DNA from: an uncultured Pelagibacteraceae bacterium | Lineage (GTDB): Bacteria > Pseudomonadota > Alphaproteobacteria > Pelagibacterales > Pelagibacteraceae | Length of the DNA: 64,000 nucleotides | Reading direction: 5' to 3' | Assembly: GCA_902559635.1 (NCBI GenBank) | Contig: CACEIY010000001.1 | Location: 57,549 to 121,548 of the forward strand | In this document: positions 28,148 to 37,965 of the stretch, in pieces | How positions within the stretch are numbered: position 1 is the stretch's first letter | Layout of the letters: every line of letters begins with the position of its first letter | Made by a program: the position numbers and the translations under genes | Notes under the pieces: model-generated | What the model was told of the DNA's origin: nothing | What the model saw: the letters and a program-made list of their open reading frames with translations, nothing else | The model's database searches: none

Positions 28148-28858
28148 TTACCATAAATAAAAAAATGCAAAAATAAATACCCATACTAAATCTACAAAGT
28201 GCCAATATAATCCTAGAATTTCTATTTCAACATAATCACCTTTCATTGATGTAAACCATCCTCTTTTTCTATCATCATAATGACCTGCAAAAGTTTTATA
28301 AGCATATATAAATAAAAAAATCACTCCTATTGAAACGTGAGTGCCATGAAATCCTGTTATCATAAAGAAAAATGAGCCAAATTGTGGAGCTCCAAATGGA
28401 TTTTCCCAAGGTCTTACTCCTTCACTAATTAATTTTGACCATTCAAAAGCTTGCATTCCAACAAAAATTAGTCCTCCTACAGCTGTAGCTAATATTAACC
28501 AACCACACATCTTTCTGTTTTTTTCATAACCATATTTCACTGCAAGAGCCATAGTTCCACTACTTGTAATTAGAACAAATGTCATAATTGCAATAAGTAA
28601 TAAAGGAACTTCAACACCAAAAACATGTAGCCCAAAAACCTCACTTGCATTTGGCCAATCAACTAAAGTTGATCCTCTTCCCTTCATGTATGAAATCAAA
28701 AAACAACTAAATATAAATGTATCACTTAATAGAAATATCCACATCATCGCTTTACCCCAATGAACTCCTTTGAACATTGTTTGATCAGATCCTGTATCAT
28801 CGGCCATCCCCTTAAATCCAGGTTTAAGTTCTAATCCGTCTATTTTTGGGTCTGACAT
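28148..28858 (-). CDS. ctaE: Cytochrome c oxidase subunit III
   Basis: WIFLLSDTFIFSCFLISY, FFMITGFHGTHVSIGVIFL, EILGLYWHFVDLVWVFIFAFFYLW. Confidence 0.93.
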   Translation of the reverse strand: MSDPKIDGLELKPGFKGMADDTGSDQTMFKGVHWGKAMMWIFLLSDTFIFSCFLISYMKGRGSTLVDWPNASEVFGLHVFGVEVPLLLIAIMTFVLITSSGTMALAVKYGYEKNRKMCGWLILATAVGGLIFVGMQAFEWSKLISEGVRPWENPFGAPQFGSFFFMITGFHGTHVSIGVIFLFIYAYKTFAGHYDDRKRGWFTSMKGDYVEIEILGLYWHFVDLVWVFIFAFFYLW

Positions 28859-28868
28859 TTTTTTTAGC

Positions 28869-30716
28869 TTATGTTTTTTCTACCTCAGTTCCTACAACAT
28901 CACTTGGTGGTGTAGTTTGAGTAATAAAGTCTTCTTTAGCACCTGGAACATTAAAGTCATAAGGCCATCTATGTACTACTGGAAGTTTGTCTCCCCAATT
29001 ACCATGTTCTGGAGGGACTGAAGGGGTCAGCCATTCTAGTGAATTTGCTTTCCAAGGATTAGATCCTGCTGGTTTTCCTGTCTTTAAAGTTTTTATAATA
29101 TTGAAAATTAAAATAAATTGTGCAGCTCCAACTATAAAAGCTGCCATACTTATAAATTCATTCATTCCTACAGCTGAAGTCATATACGGACTATCATACA
29201 TTTCAAAATATCTTCTAGGCACTCCAATAAATCCTAAATAATGCATTGGGAAATATATCGAATATGCGCCTAAAAAAGTCAACCAGAAGTGCCATTTACC
29301 TAATGTTTCATTTAAAAATCTTCCTGCAACTAGAGGGAACCAATGATAAACAGCTCCCATTATCACCATTAGAGGTGCAATACCCATCACCATATGGAAG
29401 TGAGCAACTACAAAATAAGTATCCGATAATGGAACATCAACACTAACATTTCCTAAGAAAATTCCTGTGATACCTCCATTTACAAAAGTGACTATAAAAC
29501 CAAGACACCACAACATTACAACATTAAGCCTTATATTTCCTCTCCAAAGAGTTATAATCCAGTTATAAACTTTCATTGCAGTGGGAATTGCTATTATAAG
29601 TGTTGTAGTGGCAAAGAAAAAACCAAACCAAGGATTCATTCCACTAACATACATATGGTGGGCCCATACAAAAAAACTTAAACCTCCGATACCAACAATA
29701 GCCCAAACCATCATTCTATAACCAAATATATTTTTTCTAGAATGAACTGATATTAAGTCTGAGACTATTCCAAATGCTGGCAACGCAACTATATAAACTT
29801 CAGGGTGTCCAAAAAACCAGAATAAATGTTGAAAAAGAATAGGACTTCCTCCTGAGTATTCTAAAATTTCACCTGCTTGTATTATAGTTGGCATGAAAAA
29901 GCTTGTTCCAAGCACATTGTCTAAAGTCATCATTAATGCACCTACTAATAATGCAGGAAAAGCTAACATAGCTAAAACCGTTGCTGTAAAAATGCCCCAA
30001 ACAGTAAGAGGCATTCTCATTAACGTCATTCCTCTAGTACGTGCTTGTAAAACTGTAATTAAATAATTAAGTCCACCCATCGTAAAACCAGCAACAAATA
30101 AGATTAAAGATATACACATCAATAATATTCCCCATCCACTTCCTGGTGTTCCTTCTAAAATCGTTTGAGGTGGATAAAGTGTCCACCCTGCTCCTGTAGG
30201 TCCTCCTGGAACAAAAAAGCTTGCTAATAAAACACCAACAGCTACAAAAAAAGACCAAAAACTTACCATGTTAAGATAAGGAAAAACCATATCTCTTGCT
30301 CCAACCATCAAAGGAATTAAATAATTACCAAATCCTCCTAAGAAAAGTGCTGTTAAAAAATAAACAACCATAATCATTCCATGCATAGTAACAAACTGAT
30401 AGTAATGCTCTGCTGTCATAAAACCAGCTGCTCCTGGAAAACCTAATTGTAAACGCATTAACCATGATAAAATCAGTCCAATAACTCCTGTAAAAGTAGC
30501 TAAAAGAAAATATTGAACTCCAATAACTTTTGCATCCTGACAAAAAACCCATTTAGTAATAAAACTATGTCCATGATATAAATCTTGATCTGTTACTTCT
30601 GCGGGTCTTACATAATCTATGTCGGAAGCAGTTCTTGATCCTCCGCCACTACCTGAAGAAATAGTTTCTGAAGATTGAGCTTGATATCCTGTTTTATTTT
30701 CGTATTCGTCTGACAT
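28869..30716 (-). CDS. ctaD: Cytochrome c oxidase subunit I
   Basis: QHLFWFFGHPEVYIVALPAFGIVSDLI, DTYFVVAHFHMVMGIAPLM. Confidence 0.97.
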   Translation of the reverse strand: MSDEYENKTGYQAQSSETISSGSGGGSRTASDIDYVRPAEVTDQDLYHGHSFITKWVFCQDAKVIGVQYFLLATFTGVIGLILSWLMRLQLGFPGAAGFMTAEHYYQFVTMHGMIMVVYFLTALFLGGFGNYLIPLMVGARDMVFPYLNMVSFWSFFVAVGVLLASFFVPGGPTGAGWTLYPPQTILEGTPGSGWGILLMCISLILFVAGFTMGGLNYLITVLQARTRGMTLMRMPLTVWGIFTATVLAMLAFPALLVGALMMTLDNVLGTSFFMPTIIQAGEILEYSGGSPILFQHLFWFFGHPEVYIVALPAFGIVSDLISVHSRKNIFGYRMMVWAIVGIGGLSFFVWAHHMYVSGMNPWFGFFFATTTLIIAIPTAMKVYNWIITLWRGNIRLNVVMLWCLGFIVTFVNGGITGIFLGNVSVDVPLSDTYFVVAHFHMVMGIAPLMVIMGAVYHWFPLVAGRFLNETLGKWHFWLTFLGAYSIYFPMHYLGFIGVPRRYFEMYDSPYMTSAVGMNEFISMAAFIVGAAQFILIFNIIKTLKTGKPAGSNPWKANSLEWLTPSVPPEHGNWGDKLPVVHRWPYDFNVPGAKEDFITQTTPPSDVVGTEVEKT

Positions 30717-30719
30717 AAA

Positions 30720-31595
30720 TTATTCTTCTTTATATATTTCTTTATTTAAAAGAAAATTATTATTTTTAACTATCTTTTTATTTTCAAATTCAATTTTTTG
30801 TTGTTTTGCAATCAATTCTTTAAAAGTTTCTTGTTCTGAAAGCCATTTTTTATAATCTATAGAGCTTTGAACCTCAACTCCACCTCTCATAGCATAATGT
30901 CCTATACCACAATATTCTGCACACAAAACCTCATACTCACCAATTTTATTTGGTTCAAACCAATAATATGTCACAATTCCTGGAACAGCATCCATTTTTG
31001 CTCTAAATTGTGGAACATACCAATTATGAAGTACATCAACTGACCTTAATAATATTTTAACTGGTTGATTAGTTTCTAAATTTATTAAATCACTCTGTAT
31101 CAACACATCATCTTGTCCATATGGATCATCTAAATTAATTCCAAAAGGATTATCATCATTTATATTGATTACTTGAGTGGTTCCAAGCTTTCCATCTTCA
31201 CCAGGTAATCTATACTGCCATCCCCACTGCCATGCCATTACATCAATCTCAAGAGCGTTTTTTGGAACTGTTACATATTGATTCCATATAATAAGCCCAG
31301 GAGCTAAAAGAGCAGCTACACCTATTGTAGTTGCCCACGTTAAAATTTTTTCTAATTTTTTATCCTCAGGTTTGTATTCTGCTTTTCGATCTTCTTTGTA
31401 TGAAAACTTAAAAACACAGTAAATCATGAAAAGACATACAGCTATAAAAACACCACCACCTATCCAAAAAGTAAGAGTAATTGTATCGTCCATTCCACCC
31501 CAGTTTGAGGCGATATCAGTCCAATACCACGGTGTAAATATATGAAAAAGTATTGATCCTAAGATCACTAAAAAAAATATTATACCTGGGTGCAT
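30720..31595 (-). CDS. ctaC: Cytochrome c oxidase subunit II
   Basis: CuA motif EVLCAEYCGIGHYAMRGGVEV; MAWQWGWQY. Confidence 0.95.
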   Translation of the reverse strand: MHPGIIFFLVILGSILFHIFTPWYWTDIASNWGGMDDTITLTFWIGGGVFIAVCLFMIYCVFKFSYKEDRKAEYKPEDKKLEKILTWATTIGVAALLAPGLIIWNQYVTVPKNALEIDVMAWQWGWQYRLPGEDGKLGTTQVININDDNPFGINLDDPYGQDDVLIQSDLINLETNQPVKILLRSVDVLHNWYVPQFRAKMDAVPGIVTYYWFEPNKIGEYEVLCAEYCGIGHYAMRGGVEVQSSIDYKKWLSEQETFKELIAKQQKIEFENKKIVKNNNFLLNKEIYKEE

Positions 31596-31629
31596 CGCTT
31601 TTATATAGTTTATTAATAGTATAAATACC

Positions 31630-31646
31630 TATGACAAAATGTCATA
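31630..31646. repeat. Perfect inverted repeat TATGACA-AAA-TGTCATA, candidate operator
   Basis: 7-bp arms, 3-nt spacer, in the divergent intergenic region upstream of ctaC. Confidence 0.5.
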
Positions 31647-31682
31647 AACTTAAAGTAAATAAACTGATGTAATTAAGGATTT

Positions 31683-31874
31683 ATGCTAAGCAAGATAGGG
31701 ATTTTAATAACAATACTCGTTCTAATACTCATTTTTTTTCTAGTCATATCCTTTGGAGCAGGCGCATTTTCAAAGAAAGAAATTAAACCTGAAACAAAAA
31801 GATATTTAAAATCTGTAAATATTCTTTTGGGAATAATTACTGTAGTAGGAATTATTTTAGTTTTACTCTTATAA
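31683..31874 (+). CDS. Small two-TM hypothetical membrane protein
   Basis: 63 aa, MLSKIGILITILVLILIFFLVISFGAGAF...YLKSVNILLGIITVVGIILVLLL. Confidence 0.6.
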   Translation: MLSKIGILITILVLILIFFLVISFGAGAFSKKEIKPETKRYLKSVNILLGIITVVGIILVLLL

Positions 31875-32555
31875 TTAAGAAATTAAAGATTTACACCAAG
31901 CAATAAATGAATCATTAAAAATATAAATCATTAAAAAAAACATTAACCAAACTATTAATAGGTACGTCCAATATATAGATAAAGCTGATATGTTTTTTTT
32001 CTGCTCTAAAATTTTATTTTGTTCAAGTTTTAAAACTCTTGATGAAACAATTCCCCAAAAAAATAGTCCTCCAAATAAATGTAAACCATGAAGTGCTGTA
32101 AAAACATAAAAATTTGCAAAATAAGAATTAGTCGAAACATAATTTCCACTTTTCAATAATTGAAACCAAAAAAATGTCTGACCAAACAAAAAGAGGTAAG
32201 TTAAACCACCTATAATTAAAAGATTTTTTTTTACTTTTGAGGTATCTTTTTTTTCTAGATCATTAGTAACCTTGTTAAAAAAATAAGTAACAAAAAAAAG
32301 AATTAAAGTATTTATCCAAAGCAAATTTGGTCTTAAAAGATATTTTGTATCTTGGTCAGGCGGCAGAGTATAAAGATAGCTTGTAAATACTAAGCTAAAT
32401 AAAACAGTTGCAATTCCAAAAACAATAAATACTGCAGATTTTTGAACTGAAAGATTAAAAGTTTTTCCTTCATGAGCATTATCTATTGCAGCTTGTTCAC
32501 TCTCCCAAGGCTTATCAAGTAGTGCGCCAAAAAGTTTATTTAACAATTTACTCAT
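31875..32555 (-). CDS. Second cytochrome c oxidase subunit III-like protein
   Basis: FWFQLLKSGNY, FYVFTALHGLHLFGGLFFWG, IYWTYLLIVWLMFFLMIYIF. Confidence 0.8.
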   Translation of the reverse strand: MSKLLNKLFGALLDKPWESEQAAIDNAHEGKTFNLSVQKSAVFIVFGIATVLFSLVFTSYLYTLPPDQDTKYLLRPNLLWINTLILFFVTYFFNKVTNDLEKKDTSKVKKNLLIIGGLTYLFLFGQTFFWFQLLKSGNYVSTNSYFANFYVFTALHGLHLFGGLFFWGIVSSRVLKLEQNKILEQKKNISALSIYWTYLLIVWLMFFLMIYIFNDSFIAWCKSLIS

Positions 32556-32591
32556 AGTTCCTATATAATTACTTAGTTAATTATATCAACA

Positions 32592-33182
32592 ATGAAGTTA
32601 AAGACATCAATAGTAATAATATCTGTTTGCCTATTTATTTTTTTATTTATTACACTGCCAATTTTTTTATCAATCGAAAACAAAAAAGATGAATATGTCG
32701 CATCCTTTAAAGGTTCATCATTTTCACTTAAAGATGTTAACAATAATATAATTACTGAAAAATCGTTTAAGGGTCCTTTAACAGCAGTTTTTTTTGGATT
32801 TACTAATTGTCCTGATGTTTGTCCTATGACATTACATAATTTAGACTTGGTAATAAATGATTTAGAAAAAAAAAAGAAAGAAATGCTTAAAGTATTTTTT
32901 GTAAGTATAGACCCAGAAAGAGATACTCCTAAAATTATTAAAAATTATTTAGATTTATTTGAAAATAAAATTTATGGAATTACTGGGGATCCTAAAAAAA
33001 TATTCGTTTTATCTAAATCCTGGGGAATTGTTTCAGAAAAAATTTTTTCAGAGGATGGAAATTATCTAATAAATCACAGTTCATCTGTATTATTATTAGA
33101 AAATGGCAAGTATCTAGATCGTATTAGCCATCATGCAGATTTTAAAGAAATGTTTAAAACTATAAACAAATATTTAAGATAA
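32592..33182 (+). CDS. SCO1/SenC copper chaperone
   Basis: FFGFTNCPDVCPMTLHNLDLV, FVSIDPERDTPKI, LINHSSSVLLL. Confidence 0.95.
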   Translation: MKLKTSIVIISVCLFIFLFITLPIFLSIENKKDEYVASFKGSSFSLKDVNNNIITEKSFKGPLTAVFFGFTNCPDVCPMTLHNLDLVINDLEKKKKEMLKVFFVSIDPERDTPKIIKNYLDLFENKIYGITGDPKKIFVLSKSWGIVSEKIFSEDGNYLINHSSSVLLLENGKYLDRISHHADFKEMFKTINKYLR

Positions 33183-33875
33183 CAATTTAAAAGTTAGAAT
33201 TGATATCATCGAAATTGCAGCTGTTTCTGCTCTTAAAATATTTTCATTAATTGTTAATGGATTTATATTTTTAAGTTTTAAAATTTTTTCTCTCTCTTTT
33301 AAAGTAAAGTCTCCTTCTGGTCCAATAAGTATACATAAAGGTTCAGTGCCCTTAACAATTATTTTTTTATTATCTGTATTTAAATCTCCAAAAATAATAT
33401 TAGTTTTCTGATTAAATTTTAAAAAATTATCCAGTTTTATAATTTCATCTAATTTAGGAACTTTTAATCTATTACTTTGCTCTGATGCCTCTATAATAAT
33501 TTTATTTAATCTTTTTTCATTTATTTTTCTAACAATTGTTCTTTCAGTTAAAATTGGAATAAATTTTGAAACTCCAAGTTCAGTAGCTTTTTGTATCATT
33601 AAATTTAAATAATTGAATTTGATTGGTGCAAATGCTAGCCAAATTTCTTTTTCATTATCCTTTGATCTTAATTTTTTCATTATAGTAAACTCCACAATTC
33701 CTTTTGTAATATTAGTTATTTTTGCTTCCCATTCTCCATTTTGGTTAAATAATGAAAATTTTTTACCTATATTTATTCTCATTACTTTAGTTAAATAATG
33801 AGATTGAGATTTATTAAGTTTGTCTGTTAAATTAATTGATAAACTTTCAGGAAAAAATAATCTAATATTACTCAC
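33174..33875 (-). CDS. rsmE: 16S rRNA (uracil(1498)-N(3))-methyltransferase
   Basis: QKATELGVSKFIPILTERT, LIGPEGDFTLKE, ILRAETAAISMI. Confidence 0.94.
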   Translation of the reverse strand: MSNIRLFFPESLSINLTDKLNKSQSHYLTKVMRINIGKKFSLFNQNGEWEAKITNITKGIVEFTIMKKLRSKDNEKEIWLAFAPIKFNYLNLMIQKATELGVSKFIPILTERTIVRKINEKRLNKIIIEASEQSNRLKVPKLDEIIKLDNFLKFNQKTNIIFGDLNTDNKKIIVKGTEPLCILIGPEGDFTLKEREKILKLKNINPLTINENILRAETAAISMISILTFKLLS

Positions 33876-33892
33876 AATTCTGAGATTAATTT

Positions 33893-34555
33893 ATGAAAAA
33901 TATTAAAGCAATAATTTTTGATGCGTACGGTACATTGTTTGATGTCAATTCAGCAGCTGAAAAATGTAAAGATAAAATAGGTGATAAGTGGGAAGATTTT
34001 GCAAATTATTGGAGAACAACCCAATTAGAATACACTTGGCTTAGAAGCTTAATGAATAGACACAAAGATTTTTGGCAAGTAACTGAGGATAGTTTAGACA
34101 AATCTATGAAGGCATTTAAAATAAATCTTTCGATGAGAGATGAGTTATTAAATTTATATAAAGTTCTCGCAACTTATAATGAGGTACCAGAAGTTTTAAA
34201 AACTCTTAAAGAAAAAAAATTTAAATTAGCTATTCTTTCAAATGGTACCCCTACTTTACTAAATGAATTAGTCAAAAGTAATAAATTACATAATTTATTT
34301 GATGATTTATTTTCTATAGAGCAAGTTGGAATTTATAAACCAGACTCAAAAGTTTACGATATGCCAATTAAAAAATATCAAATTGAAAAAAATGAAGTTG
34401 CATTTTTAAGTGCAAATACCTGGGATGTTTCTGGTGGTGGAAATTACGGATATAATGCTATTTGGGTAAATAGAAATAAAAATATTTTTGACAATCTAGA
34501 TTACAAACCTAATTCTGAAATCAAAAATTTATCTGAATTAATAAGCATAATTTGA
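33893..34555 (+). CDS. Haloacid dehalogenase type II (HAD superfamily)
   Basis: AIIFDAYGTLFDVNSAAEKC, LAILSNGTPTLL, YKPDSKVYDM, FLSANTWDVSGGGNYGYNAIWVNR. Confidence 0.92.
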   Translation: MKNIKAIIFDAYGTLFDVNSAAEKCKDKIGDKWEDFANYWRTTQLEYTWLRSLMNRHKDFWQVTEDSLDKSMKAFKINLSMRDELLNLYKVLATYNEVPEVLKTLKEKKFKLAILSNGTPTLLNELVKSNKLHNLFDDLFSIEQVGIYKPDSKVYDMPIKKYQIEKNEVAFLSANTWDVSGGGNYGYNAIWVNRNKNIFDNLDYKPNSEIKNLSELISII

Positions 34556-34618
34556 AGCGTTCATTTGGCTCGTTTCGAAAATATTTTAAAAATATAATCT
34601 AAACCAAAAAGGAGAAAT

Positions 34619-34807
34619 ATGAGTGAAAAAAAAAATGTATCTTATGAATTATATTCTGACTCAGAAAAAATGTTAGAACAAATAGTTGATAAATATAATC
34701 TTCCAGATCAATCAAAGGCTTTAAGATGTCTTTTAGATTATGTAGAAGAAAATGAATCTGATTGGGATGATATGTTTGCAACTATTCGATGTAATAGATG
34801 TGATTAA
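34619..34807 (+). CDS. Small conserved-looking protein, ribbon-helix-helix-like with C-terminal CNRC
   Basis: 62 aa, strong SD (AAGGAG), upstream TATAAT; VSYELYSDSEKMLEQIVDKYNLPDQSKALRCLLDYV. Confidence 0.7.
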   Translation: MSEKKNVSYELYSDSEKMLEQIVDKYNLPDQSKALRCLLDYVEENESDWDDMFATIRCNRCD

Positions 34808-34846
34808 TAGTATTGAATTATAAATTTATATAATTATTTATTTATT

Positions 34847-35683
34847 ATGAAAATTATTGAAGTTGATAAGATTATAGATCCAATTCTTGCTTCGGATGGC
34901 GCAGGTGTAAAATTAAAAAGAAGTATAGGAGTAGAACCAAATTACTTTGATCCTTTTTTAATGTTAGATGAGTTTGGTTCTAAAAACAGTGATGATTACG
35001 TTGCTGGTTTTCCAGCTCATCCTCACAGAGGAATAGAAACAGTTACTTATATGCTTCAAGGAGAATTCGAACATGAAGATAGTACTGGTGCAAAAGGCCG
35101 AATGTCTTCTGGAGATGTTCAATGGATGAAGACAGGTAGTGGAATAATACATTCTGAAATGCCAGCTATGTCAGAAGGGAGACTTCATGGCTTTCAACTT
35201 TGGATTAATATGCCAGCAAAATTAAAAATGAGCAAACCTGAATATATTTATATTGATTCTGAAAAAATGAGTGTTCATAAAGATGATGATAAAAAAGTCA
35301 AAGTTATAGCTGGTAAATTTGAAAAAGCACAAGGTCCAGTTAGAGGACATAATGTTGAGCCTGTTTATTTTGATGTTGAGCTAAACAAAGATAAACAGTT
35401 TAACTCTAAACTACCATCTACTCACAATTCATTTATTTATTTAATCAATGGTGAAATTGAAATTGGTGAAAAAAAACATGACAAAGTAAAAGATAGTACT
35501 TTAATATTACTTTCAAAAGGAGAAGATTTAAAAGTAAAAGCTAATACTAATACAAAATTTTTAGTAATTTCTGGAAAACCAATAAATGAAGAAATTGTTA
35601 GAGGAGGACCATTTGTGATGAATACTAAAGCAGAGATCTTGCAAGCTGTTCAAGATTATCATAATGGTACGTTTGTAAAATGA
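34847..35683 (+). CDS. Pirin family protein
   Basis: PFLMLDEFGS, FPAHPHRGIETVTYMLQGEFEHEDSTG, GDVQWMKTGSGIIHSEMP. Confidence 0.95.
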   Translation: MKIIEVDKIIDPILASDGAGVKLKRSIGVEPNYFDPFLMLDEFGSKNSDDYVAGFPAHPHRGIETVTYMLQGEFEHEDSTGAKGRMSSGDVQWMKTGSGIIHSEMPAMSEGRLHGFQLWINMPAKLKMSKPEYIYIDSEKMSVHKDDDKKVKVIAGKFEKAQGPVRGHNVEPVYFDVELNKDKQFNSKLPSTHNSFIYLINGEIEIGEKKHDKVKDSTLILLSKGEDLKVKANTNTKFLVISGKPINEEIVRGGPFVMNTKAEILQAVQDYHNGTFVK

Positions 35684-36651
35684 AAGCAGTAATAATCTCA
35701 AAAAATGGAGGTCCTGAAGTTTTAGAATTGAAGGACATAAAATTGAATGATCCAAATTCAGGAGAGGTTCTAATAAAAAATGAAGCTATTGGTTTAAACT
35801 ATATTGACACTTATCATAGATCAGGTCTCTATCCAGTAGAACTCCCATCAAACATTGGTATTGAAGGAGCAGGTAAAATTGAAAAAATTGGACCAAATGT
35901 TAAGGATTTTAAAGTTGGAGATAGAGTTGCTTATGCTTCGATGCCGATTGGATCTTATTCAACTCATAGAAATTTTCCTACTAAAAAATTAGTTAAAATT
36001 CCAAATGAAATTGAATTAGAAAATGTGGTTACTTTAATGACAAAAGGACTTACGGTTTTCTATCTTCTACATAAAACTTATCCTGTTAAATCAGGTGAAA
36101 CAATTTTATTTCATGCTGCGGCTGGTGGCGTTGGACAAATATTTTGTCAATGGGCTAAAAGTTTAGGATGTAAAGTTATTGGAACTGTAGGTAGTGATGA
36201 AAAAATCCAAATTGCAAAAGCTAATGGATGTGACCATGTAATTAATTATTCCAAAGATAACTTCGCAGAAAAAGTAAAAGAAATAACAAATGGTATTGGT
36301 GTTCCTGTTGTTTATGATGGAGTTGGAAAAAAAACATTTGATAGTTCAATTGAATGTTTAAAAGTAAAAGGAATGATGGTTTCATTTGGAAATGCGTCTG
36401 GACCTTTAGATCCTTTAAACGTCACAAAATCTTTAGCTCCTAAAGGATTGTATTTGACAAGGCCTAGTATTGCCCATTACACATCTACTAGAGAAGAGCT
36501 TGATGAAGCAGCAAATAAAGTATTTGAAATGTTTATCACGAAAAAATTTAAATTAAATATTTTTAAGAAATATTCTTTATCTGACATTGTAAAAGCTCAT
36601 CAAGATCTTGAAAGTAGAAAAATTTTGGGACCTGCTATAATTGTTCCCTAA
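35680..36651 (+). CDS. NADPH:quinone oxidoreductase
   Basis: GLNYIDTYHRSGLYPVELPSNIGIEGAG, LFHAAAGGVGQIFCQWAKSLG. Confidence 0.94.
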   Translation: MKAVIISKNGGPEVLELKDIKLNDPNSGEVLIKNEAIGLNYIDTYHRSGLYPVELPSNIGIEGAGKIEKIGPNVKDFKVGDRVAYASMPIGSYSTHRNFPTKKLVKIPNEIELENVVTLMTKGLTVFYLLHKTYPVKSGETILFHAAAGGVGQIFCQWAKSLGCKVIGTVGSDEKIQIAKANGCDHVINYSKDNFAEKVKEITNGIGVPVVYDGVGKKTFDSSIECLKVKGMMVSFGNASGPLDPLNVTKSLAPKGLYLTRPSIAHYTSTREELDEAANKVFEMFITKKFKLNIFKKYSLSDIVKAHQDLESRKILGPAIIVP

Positions 36652-37073
36652 TCTACATTAACATCCATGTCGGACATATGTAGTCTTAAAGCATTTGTTG
36701 AAACATGAATTTCTCTAATAAAAAAAAGTATTGAAAGCATCATTGACAAACAACAAGATCCAAAAATTAATCTTGCTATAAAAATCTCATTTAAATAAAG
36801 ACCCAATACTGTTAGCATATTAAACAGAAAACCAAACGCTCCAAACATTATTGACCATCTTAGTAACGTTATCCTTCCACTTAAATTAATAAACTGTTTT
36901 TTCCATTCTGGTGGAATATGTTTTTCATAAACATGTTCATCATGTAATTCTCTAATTAAAGCGCTTAAAGAATGAAATCTATTACTATACACTCCCATTA
37001 TCAGAGGAATTGCTGGAAACATAAGTGCTGTAACAGTGTAATCTATATTCATACGAATCAGTTTGATTATCAA
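36648..37073 (-). CDS. DUF2721 family membrane protein
   Basis: TALMFPAIPLIMGVYSNRFHSLSALIRELHDE; true start may be 37052 (MNIDYTV). Confidence 0.75.
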   Translation of the reverse strand: MIIKLIRMNIDYTVTALMFPAIPLIMGVYSNRFHSLSALIRELHDEHVYEKHIPPEWKKQFINLSGRITLLRWSIMFGAFGFLFNMLTVLGLYLNEIFIARLIFGSCCLSMMLSILFFIREIHVSTNALRLHMSDMDVNVD

Positions 37074-37101
37074 TGTTGCCTTTGTTATTTACAAGTACTT
37101 T

Positions 37102-37965
37102 ATGAACCAAATTAATCTTTTCATTGAGTTAATAAGACTAAAAAAACCTATTGGCTTTATGTTATTATTTTGGCCTTGTACATGGGGTTTAACAATCGCA
37201 TATGATTTTTCTGGTGAAAAGATTACTTATATATATTACCTCACGTTATTTTTAGCAGGTGCTATATTAATGAGGTCTGCTGGTTGCATAGTTAATGATA
37301 TTGTTGATAGAAAATTTGACAGAAAAGTTTCTAGAACAAAAAATAGACCAATTGCTTCAAGACAAGTTTCGGTTACTCTAGGTTTGTTCTATTCTGCATT
37401 TTTATGTCTAATAGCTCTTATAGTTTTAGTACAATTTAATTTTCTAACAATTATTCTTGCTCTAGGATCTATGCCATTAGCATTCACATATCCATTAATG
37501 AAACGATACACATATTGGCCTCAACTTTTTTTAGGAATTACTTTTAATTATGGACTATTACTTGGATGGACCTCAGTTACAAATGAAATAACTATGTTAC
37601 CATTTATTTTGTATATCGGGGCCATATTTTGGACACTTGGATTTGACACTATATATGGATTTCAAGATATTAAAGACGATGAAATTATAGGTTTAAAATC
37701 AACATCAATAAAATTCAAATCAAATCCTTATAAATTTTTAATAATATGTTATTCAATTTTTCTTATAAGTTTATTTATTATTGGTTTTTTACTAAAACTT
37801 AACCCAATTTATTTTATAATATTAATTATTGTTGCTTTACAAATGTATTATTTTCAAATTTATAAGCTGAATATAAAAAAAATGAATAGTTGTCTAAATA
37901 TTTTTAAATCCAATAATTTTTTAGGTTTATTAATCTTCTCAAGTTTATTTATAGGAAAAATCTAA
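37102..37965 (+). CDS. ubiA: 4-hydroxybenzoate polyprenyltransferase
   Basis: RLKKPIGFMLLFWPCTWGL, RSAGCIVNDIVDRKFDRKVSRTKNRPIAS, DTIYGFQDIKDD; start reset to MNQINLF. Confidence 0.94.
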   Translation: MNQINLFIELIRLKKPIGFMLLFWPCTWGLTIAYDFSGEKITYIYYLTLFLAGAILMRSAGCIVNDIVDRKFDRKVSRTKNRPIASRQVSVTLGLFYSAFLCLIALIVLVQFNFLTIILALGSMPLAFTYPLMKRYTYWPQLFLGITFNYGLLLGWTSVTNEITMLPFILYIGAIFWTLGFDTIYGFQDIKDDEIIGLKSTSIKFKSNPYKFLIICYSIFLISLFIIGFLLKLNPIYFIILIIVALQMYYFQIYKLNIKKMNSCLNIFKSNNFLGLLIFSSLFIGKI

